Of a DNA stretch of 64,000 nucleotides, positions 24,093 through 32,192 are shown in pieces. A program made the position numbers and the translations under genes. Position 1 is the first letter of the stretch, and each line of letters opens with the position of its first letter. The DNA is taken from NCBI RefSeq assembly GCF_013401515.1, contig NZ_CP058529.1:124001-188000 (forward strand), written 5' to 3'. The DNA is from Halorarum halophilum. Its GTDB lineage: Archaea > Halobacteriota > Halobacteria > Halobacteriales > Haloferacaceae. The notes under the pieces are model-generated. The model worked only from the letters and a program-made list of their open reading frames with translations, was not told the DNA's origin and made no database searches.

Positions 24093-25334
24093 ATGGCTTC
24101 GGACACGTTCGAATCGGTGGGGAAGGGAGCCGGCACGAAGTCGCCGGACATCTGCGTAGTCGTCCCGACGATCCGCGAGTACGAGTGCGTGCGGGCGTAC
24201 GTCGAGAACGCCCGCCAGCACGGCTTCGACGTCGACCGGCTCCACGTCGTCCTCGTCACCGAGGACTTCTGTGACGCCGACGCGATGCGGGCGATGCTCC
24301 GCGAGGAGGACGTCTCCGGCACGGTGTTCGACGGCGCCGGCCGGGACGAGTGGCTCGCGGACCGCGGCGTCGCCGACTACGGGCACCTCGTTCCCGCGGC
24401 CAGCCACGCCCAGACCTCCTTCGGCCTGCTCTACCTCTGGGCCAACGAGTTCGAGTACGGCGTCTTCGTCGACGACGACACGCTCCCGCACCCGGACCAC
24501 GACTTCTTCGGCGAGCACCTCGCGACCCTCGAGTACGAGGGCGACCTGACCGAGGTGCGGTCGGACGAGCGGTGGGTGAACGTGCTCTACCAGAACGCCG
24601 ACGAGCACGGCCTCTACCCTCGGGGCTACCCGTACGGGGCGATGGACGAGGCCGTCGAGACGGACACCGCACGCGTCGAGAACGTCGTCGCCTCGCAGGG
24701 GCTGTGGACGAACGTTCCCGACCTCGACGCCGTCCGCATCCTGATGGACGGCGACCTGCGGGGACAGGCCCGCACCCGCACGTCGGCCGCGGACTTCGAC
24801 GGGGACTTCGTCGCTGCGCCGGGCCAGTACCTCACGGTCTGCTCGATGAACCTCGCGTTCCGCCGGGAGGTCGTCCCCGCGTTCTACCAGCTCCCGATGG
24901 ACGACAACGAGTGGGACGTCGGGCGCTTCGACGACATCTGGTCGGGCGTCTTCCTGAAGCGCGCGGCCGACCTGCTCGGGGACCGGATCGTCACGGGGAG
25001 CCCCCTCTGCGAGCACAACAAGGCGCCCCGACCGACGTTCGACGACCTCAACGACGAGGTGCCGGGGCTCGAACTGAACGAGCACCTCTGGGAGATCGTC
25101 GACCAGGTGTCGCCACCGACCGCCGGGACCCCCGACACCGATGGCGTCGCCGATGCGGAGGAGTACGCGGCCGTCTTCGACGCGATGGCCGAGCGGCTCG
25201 CGACCGGCGACTGGAGCGAGTACGCGAACGGCGCGTTCCTGACCCACTGCGGGGTGTACATGCGCGACTGGCTGGATTGCCTCGCGGCGCTGGCGCCGGC
25301 CGAGGAGCGACGGGTGGTGACCGCCGATGACTGA
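24093..25334 (+). CDS. GT75-type glycosyltransferase/mutase (reversibly glycosylated polypeptide-like)
   Basis: 413 residues, cytosolic. The fold starts DICVVVPTIREYECVRAYVE, has a DDD motif (127-129) in YGVFVDDDTLPHPDHDFFGE for metal and nucleotide-sugar binding, and a later DDNEWDVGRFDDIWSGVFLK stretch. This matches the plant RGP / UDP-arabinopyranose mutase family (GT75), also found in archaea. Substrate unknown. ATG 24093 is chosen over an extension that would run through both operators. It heads the operon and overlaps the binding-protein gene by 8 bases. Confidence 0.78.
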   Translation: MASDTFESVGKGAGTKSPDICVVVPTIREYECVRAYVENARQHGFDVDRLHVVLVTEDFCDADAMRAMLREEDVSGTVFDGAGRDEWLADRGVADYGHLVPAASHAQTSFGLLYLWANEFEYGVFVDDDTLPHPDHDFFGEHLATLEYEGDLTEVRSDERWVNVLYQNADEHGLYPRGYPYGAMDEAVETDTARVENVVASQGLWTNVPDLDAVRILMDGDLRGQARTRTSAADFDGDFVAAPGQYLTVCSMNLAFRREVVPAFYQLPMDDNEWDVGRFDDIWSGVFLKRAADLLGDRIVTGSPLCEHNKAPRPTFDDLNDEVPGLELNEHLWEIVDQVSPPTAGTPDTDGVADAEEYAAVFDAMAERLATGDWSEYANGAFLTHCGVYMRDWLDCLAALAPAEERRVVTADD

Positions 25335-26529
25335 CGGAGCGCCGAACTCCGACGCGGACGCCGGGTGCGTCGGGCGGGCCGACCCGGTCGGGACGGTTCG
25401 ACGGAGCCGTCGGCGGTTCCTCGCGGCGGCCGGCGCCGCCGGAACGGCCGGACTGGCGGGCTGTTCGTCCGGCTCCCCGTTCGGATCGTCCACGGAGACC
25501 CCCGGGGAGGTCTCGTTCTCGGACTTCCGCGGCTCCGGGCCGCTCGTCGAGTCGCGGCCGCCCCTGGAGGGAACCCGCATCGAGGACCTGCCCGAACTGA
25601 GCGGCGAACTGGACGTCTACCTCGGCGGCGGCGAGAGCGGACTCTACCGCGACCTCGTCTCGCTGTTCGAGGGGATCTACCCCGACTTCACGGGGCGGAT
25701 CCGCGCCTACGGCGCCGCTGAGGCCGCGAACACCATCGTCACCGAGGGCGAGTCGACGCCGGCCGACGTGTTCTGGTCCGTCGACGCGGGGTCGCTCGGC
25801 GCTGTGGCCGCCGAGGGGCTCACCGCGACGCTCCCCGACGAGGTCGTCGAGCCGGTTCCCGACACCTTCCACCCCGACGGCCAGTGGGTCGGTACCGCGG
25901 GCCGCGCCCGCGCAGTCCCGTACAACACGGATCAGCTCTCGGCCGACCAGATCCCCGACACCGTGATGGACTTCCCCGGTGCGGCACCGCTGGGGGGCGC
26001 GATGGGCTGGGCGCCGACGTACGGCGCCTTCCAGGCGTTCGTCACCGCGATGCGCGTCCTCGTGGGCCGCGACCGGACCGAACGGTGGCTGCGGGGGATG
26101 CTCGACGCGGGCGTCTCCGAGTACCAGGACGAGTTCCTCGTCTCCAACGCCGTCGCGGAGGGCGAGATAGCCGCCGGCTTCGCGAACCACTACTACGCGC
26201 TCCGTGTGCGGTCGAGCAGGCCGGACGCGCCGCTCGACCTCGCGTTCACCAGCGGCGACGCGGGCGCGCTCATCAACGTCGCCGGCGCGGCACAGCTGGC
26301 GCCGAGCGACGACGAGGAGCTCGCCCGGAACTTCATCCGACACCTCCTCTCGGCGGAGGCCCAGGAGTTCTTCGCCACCCGGACGTACGCGTACCCGACG
26401 ATCCCGGGGATCCCGCCGGTCGGCGGCCTCCCCACCATCGACGAACTGGACCCGCCCGAACTGGACCTGACCGAACTCTCGGACGTCCAGCCGACGCTGG
26501 AACTGCTCCGGGAGACCGGCGTTCTCTGA
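25327..26529 (+). CDS. Fe(III)-type ABC transporter substrate-binding lipoprotein
   Basis: 400 residues. A twin-arginine signal (RRSRRRFLAAAGAAGTAGLA) ends in lipobox LAGC with Cys46, so the folded protein is exported by Tat and lipid-anchored outside. The rest is a periplasmic-binding-protein fold of the iron/thiamine group: LDVYLGGGESGLYRDLVSLF near the start, DVFWSVDAGSLGAV, and ARAVPYNTDQL. Tyr/His residues typical of FbpA iron sites (NHYYALR) are present. Its gene overlaps both neighbours in the operon. Confidence 0.88.
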   Translation: MTDGAPNSDADAGCVGRADPVGTVRRSRRRFLAAAGAAGTAGLAGCSSGSPFGSSTETPGEVSFSDFRGSGPLVESRPPLEGTRIEDLPELSGELDVYLGGGESGLYRDLVSLFEGIYPDFTGRIRAYGAAEAANTIVTEGESTPADVFWSVDAGSLGAVAAEGLTATLPDEVVEPVPDTFHPDGQWVGTAGRARAVPYNTDQLSADQIPDTVMDFPGAAPLGGAMGWAPTYGAFQAFVTAMRVLVGRDRTERWLRGMLDAGVSEYQDEFLVSNAVAEGEIAAGFANHYYALRVRSSRPDAPLDLAFTSGDAGALINVAGAAQLAPSDDEELARNFIRHLLSAEAQEFFATRTYAYPTIPGIPPVGGLPTIDELDPPELDLTELSDVQPTLELLRETGVL

Positions 26530-28163
26530 TGCCGACCGACGGCGACGACGCGTCGGGCGGCGGCGGCGTCCTCGCTCACCGATGGGGCGAGGAAACGGCG
26601 GGAGGAACGGCCGGGCTGCTCCTGGCGGCCGCGGCCGTGGCGGTCGCCATCGCCGTGCTGTCGCCGGTCCTATGGCTGGTGCTCAGGGCGGCCGAGGTCG
26701 GGGTCGTGGAGGCCGTCGCGCTCGCCACCTCCCCCACCGCGCTCGGCGTGCTCGTCAACAGCCTGCTGCTCGTCGGCCTCGTCACCGCCGCATCGCTCGC
26801 GCTCGGCGTCCCGCTCGCGGTCCTCACCGTCCAGACCGATCTCCCGTTCGGCCGCTTCTGGACCGTCGTCGCCGCGCTGCCGCTCGTCCTGCCGAGCTAC
26901 GTCGGCGCGTTCGCGTACGTCTCGGCGTTCGGCCCGCGCGGCGAACTCGCGGACCTGCTGGCGCCGCTGGGCGTTCGGGTCCCGACCATCTACGGGCTCG
27001 AGGGAACCGTGCTCGTCCTGACGCTGTTCGTCTACCCCTACGTGTTCCTCACGACGCGCGCGTCCCTGCTGTCGTTCGACACGGCGCAACTGGAGGCAGC
27101 GCGGACGCTGAACCACGACTACCGGTCCGCGTTCAGGCGGATCGTGTTGCCCCAGATCGCGCCGGGCGTGACCGCGGGCGCGCTGCTGGTCGCGCTGTAC
27201 GCCCTGTCGGACTTCGGGACGCCTGCGATCATGCAGTACGACGCCTTCACGCGCGTCATCTACGTCGAACTCGGCGCCTTCGGGCAGGGCCGGGCGACGG
27301 TGCTCGCGCTCGAACTGCTCGGCGTCACCGCGCTCGTCCTCGCGCTCGAATCCCGGGTCGGCCCCGACGAGTCCGGCGGCTACGGGTCGGCCGCGTCGTC
27401 GTCGACGGTCCTCGAACTGGGTCGGCTTCGGTGGCCCGCGACGCTGTTCCCGGCGGCCGTGGCGACGTTCACGCTCGCGCTGCCCGTCAGTATCCTCGCG
27501 ATGTGGCTGCTCAGGAGCGGTCCGGCATACGCGGGCGGGGGACTCGCGTTCGAGTGGTCGTTCGGCCTGAACTCGGTGTCCGCCTCGCTGCTCGCCGCCG
27601 CCGCGACCGTGGTGCTCGCGCTGCCGGTCGCCTACTACGCCGGGCGCTCCGATTCGGTCGCGGCGAGGCTGGCGGAGCGCTCGACGTACGTCGGCTACGC
27701 GATGCCCGGCGTCGTGCTCGCGCTCGCGCTGGTGTTCTTCGGGACGCGCTACGCCCCCGGGCTGTACCAGACCCTCCCGCTGCTGGTGTTCGCGTACGTC
27801 GTCCGCTTCCTGCCCCAGGCGGTGGGCACCACTCGGTCGTCGGTGCTCGGCGTCGACGCGGACCTCGTGGGCGCGGCCCGGACCCTCGGGGAGCCCCCGC
27901 GGGGCGCGTTCCGCCGGGTGACGCTCCCCCTCATCGCGCCGGGGCTGGTCGCCGGCGCCACGCTGGTCTTCCTCACGACGATGAAGGAGCTTCCCGCAAC
28001 GCTCGTTCTCCACCCGACAGGGTTTACAACGCTCGTGACGTACATCTGGCGAGTTCAGGAGGCCGGGTACTACGGCCGGGCCGCGCTGCCGGCGCTCGCG
28101 CTGGTGGCCGTCTCCGGCCTGTCGATGGTGCTCCTGTTGCGCCAGGAGGGAACCGATGGTTGA
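26529..28163 (+). CDS. Fe(III)-type ABC transporter permease, two fused halves
   Basis: 544 residues, about twelve membrane helices, with the permease domain duplicated within one chain as in FbpB/AfuB. Each half has an EAA loop for the ATPase: EAARTLNHDYRSAFRRIVLP (first) and GAARTLGEPPRGAFRRVTLP (second), both followed by a IAPG motif. The ATG overlaps the binding-protein stop (TGATG), and the end overlaps the ATPase start by 8 bases. Confidence 0.9.
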   Translation: MPTDGDDASGGGGVLAHRWGEETAGGTAGLLLAAAAVAVAIAVLSPVLWLVLRAAEVGVVEAVALATSPTALGVLVNSLLLVGLVTAASLALGVPLAVLTVQTDLPFGRFWTVVAALPLVLPSYVGAFAYVSAFGPRGELADLLAPLGVRVPTIYGLEGTVLVLTLFVYPYVFLTTRASLLSFDTAQLEAARTLNHDYRSAFRRIVLPQIAPGVTAGALLVALYALSDFGTPAIMQYDAFTRVIYVELGAFGQGRATVLALELLGVTALVLALESRVGPDESGGYGSAASSSTVLELGRLRWPATLFPAAVATFTLALPVSILAMWLLRSGPAYAGGGLAFEWSFGLNSVSASLLAAAATVVLALPVAYYAGRSDSVAARLAERSTYVGYAMPGVVLALALVFFGTRYAPGLYQTLPLLVFAYVVRFLPQAVGTTRSSVLGVDADLVGAARTLGEPPRGAFRRVTLPLIAPGLVAGATLVFLTTMKELPATLVLHPTGFTTLVTYIWRVQEAGYYGRAALPALALVAVSGLSMVLLLRQEGTDG

Positions 28164-29397
28164 GAGGACGCTCGACGAGGGGACGGCGGACGGGACCGGT
28201 GGGAGCGACGCATCCGTCGGAAGCGGCCGGGAACGACGGCGTCACGGGGGCGGAGCGGACGACGGGACCGAGGACGTGCTCGACACCGAGGCGGACGCCT
28301 CCTCGGATCAGTACGCCGACGCCGAGCCAGTGCTGGAACTGCGGGGCGTCGCCAGGGAGTACGGCACCGAGACCGCAGTCAGCGGACTCGACCTGACCGT
28401 CCGGGAAGGGGAGCTGCTCACCCTCCTCGGCCCGTCGGGCTGTGGGAAGACGACGACCCTCCGGACGATCGCCGGGCTGGAGGAGCCGACCGACGGGGTC
28501 GTCGTCGTGGCCGGCGAGACGGTCGCCGGCGACGGTGCGGCGACGGACCCCGAGGACCGTGACGTCGGCATGGTGTTCCAGGAGTTCGCGCTGTTCCCCC
28601 ACCTCTCGGTCGCCGAGAACGTCGCCTTCGGCCTGCAGGACGCCGGAAACGGAGAAACTGAGCGACGGGTGGCGGACCTGCTGGATCTCGTCGGACTGTC
28701 CGAGTACGCCGACACGTCCCCCGACGCGCTCTCGGGCGGCCAGCGTCAGCGGGTCGCGCTCGCCCGGTCGCTCGCGCCCGAACCGGACGTGCTGCTGCTC
28801 GACGAACCGTTCTCGAACCTCGACGTGCGGCTCCGGACCCGGATGCGCGAGGAGGTCCGCCGTATCCTGAAGGAGGCCGGCGTCACGGCCGTCTCGGTCA
28901 CCCACGACCAGGAGGAGGCGCTCAGCATCTCCGACCGCGTCGCCGTGATGCACGACGGGACCGTCGAGCAGGTCGGCACGCCCGAGGAGGTGTTCGAGCA
29001 TCCCGAGTCCCGGTTCGTCGCGGAGTTCATCGGCCAGGCGAGCTTCCTCCCCGGCCGCTTCGAGGACGGCAGCGTCGAGACGGCGCTGGGCGTGCTCGGC
29101 GAGGACCTGCTTCAGGGACTGACGCCCGACTACGACGGGGCCGACATCGACGTGCTCGTACGGCCCGACGACCTCCGCGCCGTCCCGACCGAGGGGGCGG
29201 GCGACGGCGTCATCGTCGGCCGGACGTACACCGGCCCGTCGTTCGTCTACGACGTCGAACTCGACGGCGGCCGGGTCGTCCGGTGTGAACACAACCACGC
29301 GACCGAGTTCGCGCTGGACCGACGGGTCGCGGTCGACCTCGTCGCCGACCACACGCTCGCGTGGTACCCCGCCTCGTCGGACGCCGCCGGGGAATGA
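28156..29397 (+). CDS. Fe(III)-type ABC transporter ATP-binding protein
   Basis: 413 residues. Walker A GPSGCGKT (92-99), Q-loop Q142, signature LSGGQRQR (192-199) and Walker B LLLDEP (213-218) are all intact, and a C-terminal OB-type regulatory domain (about 300-400) is typical of FbpC/PotA. The first 55 residues are an acidic, Gly/Asp-rich extension not found in the family and possibly disordered. An internal start near residue 56 (the family's usual N-terminus) lacks an ATG/GTG at the right place. ATGA overlap with the GT39 gene. Confidence 0.9.
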   Translation: MVERTLDEGTADGTGGSDASVGSGRERRRHGGGADDGTEDVLDTEADASSDQYADAEPVLELRGVAREYGTETAVSGLDLTVREGELLTLLGPSGCGKTTTLRTIAGLEEPTDGVVVVAGETVAGDGAATDPEDRDVGMVFQEFALFPHLSVAENVAFGLQDAGNGETERRVADLLDLVGLSEYADTSPDALSGGQRQRVALARSLAPEPDVLLLDEPFSNLDVRLRTRMREEVRRILKEAGVTAVSVTHDQEEALSISDRVAVMHDGTVEQVGTPEEVFEHPESRFVAEFIGQASFLPGRFEDGSVETALGVLGEDLLQGLTPDYDGADIDVLVRPDDLRAVPTEGAGDGVIVGRTYTGPSFVYDVELDGGRVVRCEHNHATEFALDRRVAVDLVADHTLAWYPASSDAAGE

Positions 29398-31571
29398 TCG
29401 ACAGCCTCGCGTGGGCGGTCCGACGGCGCCTCCACTCCGTGACGCGCACTGCGAGAAGGGGCGTGACTCGCGCGGACGCCGTCGCTCTCCTCCTGACGGT
29501 CGCCGCGGCGGTCGTCGCCGTGCTCGTCGCGACGCGCCTGTTCCCCTACCACACGCCCAACCACGACGAGGCCGTCTACCTGCAGCAGGCGGCGATGCTG
29601 CTCGACGGGCGACTGTTCCTCGACCCGCCGGTGGCCGAGTCGTTCCGGCCGTGGTTCTTCGTCCGAGCCGAAGACGGCTCGCTGTACTCGAAGTACGCGC
29701 CCGTGCCGGCGGCGATGTTCGCGGTCGGGACGCTGCTCGGCGGTCCCCGACTCGCGCTCGGCGGCATCGCCGCCGCCGTCGTCGTCCTGACCCACCTGAC
29801 GGTCCGTGAGGCGTTCGACGCGCGCCACGGCGCCGTCGCCGCCGGGTTCCTCCTCGCCTCGCCGCTGTTCGTCGTCCAGTCTGGCGTGTTCCTCCCGTAC
29901 GCGGCGACGACCGTGTGGAACCTCCTGTTCGCGTTCGCGTACCTGCGGGCCGACCGCACCGGATCCATCCCCTGGGCGGCGGTCGCCGGCGTCGCGGTCG
30001 GCGTCGCGTTCTTCTCGCGGCCGTACACGGCGACGCTGTTCGCGGCGCCGTTCGTCGCCCACGCGGTTTGGCGAATCGGCAACTGGGGGGCGGTCGGATC
30101 GCTGGGATCGCACGCCTCGGCTGTCGCCGACGGGGTCGACCGCGACGCGCTCGACCGAAATTTCGTCACCGCGGTACTCGGCTGTGCCGGCGTCACGGGC
30201 GCGCTCGTGTACAACTGGGGTCTCACGGGCGACCCGCTGGTGTTCCCCTACGCCGCGTTCGCGCCCGCGGACGGCCTGGGGTTCGGCCGTCGCGAGATCC
30301 TCGGCTACGAGGTCGTGTACACGCCGGGCCTCGCGATCGAGGCGAACGCACGGGTGCTCGCCGCGTTGCTCTCCGACTGGGTCGCAGGCGGCCCCGTCGG
30401 GAGCCTGCTCGCCGCGGTCGGCCTCGGCCTGGTTGCGGCACGGGCCGCCGGTCAGGGGGGAGCCGACTCCCGCCGGCTCGCGCTCGCCGGTCTCGCCCTC
30501 TCCATCCCGCTGGGGAACGTCCTCTTCTGGGGGAACCTGAACGTCCTCGGCACCCTCGAGACGCCCGGAGACGGGCTGATCTCGCTGCTCGGGCCGTACT
30601 ACCACTTCGACGTGCTCGTCCCCGCGGCGGCGTTCGCGGCCCACGCGCTGATCGTCGGCGGGGGTCGCCTGACGGCGCTCGTGCGCGGCCGAGTGCCGTC
30701 GGAGCGACGCTCGGCCGCGCTCCTCGCGGCCGTCGCGGTGGTGAGCGCGGCGACGTTCGCGGTGCCGGCGGCCACCGCGATGGGGGAGCCGGTCGAGCGG
30801 AACGCCGCCGTGACGGAGGCGTACGCGGAGGCGTACGAGCCGTTCGAGGAGCGCTCGTTCGACGACGCGCTCGTGTTCCTCCCGACGCCGTACGGCGACT
30901 GGCTCAACCACCCGTTCCAGCCGCTTCGGAACGATCCCGGGTACGACGGCGACGCGGTGTACGCGCTCCGGGAGAACCAGTTCGCCGTCGTCGACGCGTT
31001 CCCGGACCGGAGCCTCTACCGCTACACGTACCGCGGAACCTGGGCGCCGTCGGCTGGCGCGACAGTCGAGCCCCGACTCCAGCGCGTGCGCCACGTCTCG
31101 GGGGACGGCGTCCGGATGGACGCGGCGGTCGGAATCCCGACCGACGCGCAGTCGGTCTCGGTCCGCCTCGATAGCGCGAACGGGAGCGCGTTGTTCGCGG
31201 CGAACGGGACGCCCGACTCCCTCCCGCTCTCGCTGATCGTCGCGGACGGGCGGGCGACCCTCGACGGTCCCGTCAGCCCGGTCGGCGACGACACGTCGGT
31301 CCCGGTTCGGGGGCGCGAGACGCTCGAACTCGAGGTCTACGTCAGCACGGGAGGGACGGCCGCGTTCAGCTACTGGCTCGATGTTCCGGTTCTCGTCGAG
31401 GGGGACGGTGCCCGCGCGCTGACGCCCTACGCCGAAGTGTGTACGACGCCGCGTCTCTGCGGCGGGGAAGCGGCGTACGTCCCCCGTACGGCCGGGGAGG
31501 GCGTCTCGGCCGATCTCGAACTGACGACGGCGAACGGGAGCGCCCCCGACGGACTCGCCTCGAACGGATGA
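29394..31571 (+). CDS. GT39/ArnT-like membrane glycosyltransferase
   Basis: 725 residues. Residues 30-490 carry about ten to twelve membrane helices. The external loop after the first helix has PNHDEAVYLQQAAMLLDG (Asp58-Glu59), the catalytic DE pattern of lipid-linked-sugar transferases, and KYAPVPAAMFAVGTLLGGPR follows. Residues 520-725 are an extracellular beta-rich domain with several N-glycosylation sequons. Transfer from a dolichyl-phosphate sugar to a surface acceptor is expected; the acceptor is unknown. Last gene of the iron-box operon (ATGA overlap). Confidence 0.8.
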   Translation: MIDSLAWAVRRRLHSVTRTARRGVTRADAVALLLTVAAAVVAVLVATRLFPYHTPNHDEAVYLQQAAMLLDGRLFLDPPVAESFRPWFFVRAEDGSLYSKYAPVPAAMFAVGTLLGGPRLALGGIAAAVVVLTHLTVREAFDARHGAVAAGFLLASPLFVVQSGVFLPYAATTVWNLLFAFAYLRADRTGSIPWAAVAGVAVGVAFFSRPYTATLFAAPFVAHAVWRIGNWGAVGSLGSHASAVADGVDRDALDRNFVTAVLGCAGVTGALVYNWGLTGDPLVFPYAAFAPADGLGFGRREILGYEVVYTPGLAIEANARVLAALLSDWVAGGPVGSLLAAVGLGLVAARAAGQGGADSRRLALAGLALSIPLGNVLFWGNLNVLGTLETPGDGLISLLGPYYHFDVLVPAAAFAAHALIVGGGRLTALVRGRVPSERRSAALLAAVAVVSAATFAVPAATAMGEPVERNAAVTEAYAEAYEPFEERSFDDALVFLPTPYGDWLNHPFQPLRNDPGYDGDAVYALRENQFAVVDAFPDRSLYRYTYRGTWAPSAGATVEPRLQRVRHVSGDGVRMDAAVGIPTDAQSVSVRLDSANGSALFAANGTPDSLPLSLIVADGRATLDGPVSPVGDDTSVPVRGRETLELEVYVSTGGTAAFSYWLDVPVLVEGDGARALTPYAEVCTTPRLCGGEAAYVPRTAGEGVSADLELTTANGSAPDGLASNG

Positions 31572-31582
31572 CAAGCCATTTG

Positions 31583-31598
31583 TTTAGGCCGCCCTAAT
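31583..31598. promoter_or_regulatory. Iron-box-like operator 3 (TTTAGG-N4-CCTAAT)
   Basis: TTTAGGCCGCCCTAAT differs from the perfect box by its last base. It begins 11 bases after the GT39 stop and ends 9 bases before the next ATG (31608), so the following pair of genes probably has a separate, likewise controlled promoter. Confidence 0.6.
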
Positions 31599-31607
31599 CC
31601 GGTTCCG

Positions 31608-32192
31608 ATGGAGTTGAGCCGTCGTGACGCGCTGGCGGCGCTCGCTGCGGGGGGTGCAGGGGTCGCGGGCGGCTGTGCGACGCTCCGCTGGGGGGAGGGT
31701 GACAGGGACGACCGGGGGTTCACGACCGCCGAGCGGGAGACGCTCGTGGCGGTGGCGCGGACGGTGTTCCCGAGCGCCGTCTCCGGCGTCCCCGAGTTCG
31801 TCGAGACGTACAGCGTCGGCCGGTTGCGCGACCGTCCGGCGTACCGCGACGGCGTCGCCGACGCCGTGGCGGCGCTCGACGAGTACGCGGAGGCGTGGTC
31901 CGACGCTCGGTTCGTCGATCTCGACCCGGAGGCCCGCGACGCCCTCCTCCGCGAGATGGACGTCGACGCGGCCGACCCGGTCCCCGACGGCGACGACCCC
32001 GAGCGGGTCCGCCACTACCTCGTGAACGAACTGCTGTACGCGCTCTACACGACGCCCACGGGCGGCCAACTCGTCGGTGTCGAGAACCCACAGGGCTTCC
32101 CGGGCGGCATCACCAGCTATCGACAGCCGCCGGAGGACGGCGAGGGAGGCGACGGGGGAACGGGGACGCGAGATGGGGTGGAGGATGAGTGA
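31608..32192 (+). CDS. Gluconate 2-dehydrogenase subunit 3 family protein
   Basis: 194 residues. N-terminal Tat-like signal (SRRDALAALAAGGAGVAGGCA, with a possible lipobox Cys). Then the Gluconate_2-dh3 fold: FTTAERETLVAVARTVFPSA, and near the C-terminus LLYALYTTPTGGQLVGVENP with QGFPGGITSY. Such small subunits chaperone or export a GMC-type flavoprotein partner, here the next gene, which it overlaps by 8 bases. The cytochrome c subunit of bacterial complexes is not nearby. Confidence 0.85.
   Translation: MELSRRDALAALAAGGAGVAGGCATLRWGEGDRDDRGFTTAERETLVAVARTVFPSAVSGVPEFVETYSVGRLRDRPAYRDGVADAVAALDEYAEAWSDARFVDLDPEARDALLREMDVDAADPVPDGDDPERVRHYLVNELLYALYTTPTGGQLVGVENPQGFPGGITSYRQPPEDGEGGDGGTGTRDGVEDE

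Noticed and set aside
29247-31574. 775-codon minus frame antisense to the GT39 gene
   Set aside because: The sense strand has recognisable membrane helices and the catalytic DE motif; the antisense product is Arg/Glu-rich without any domain.
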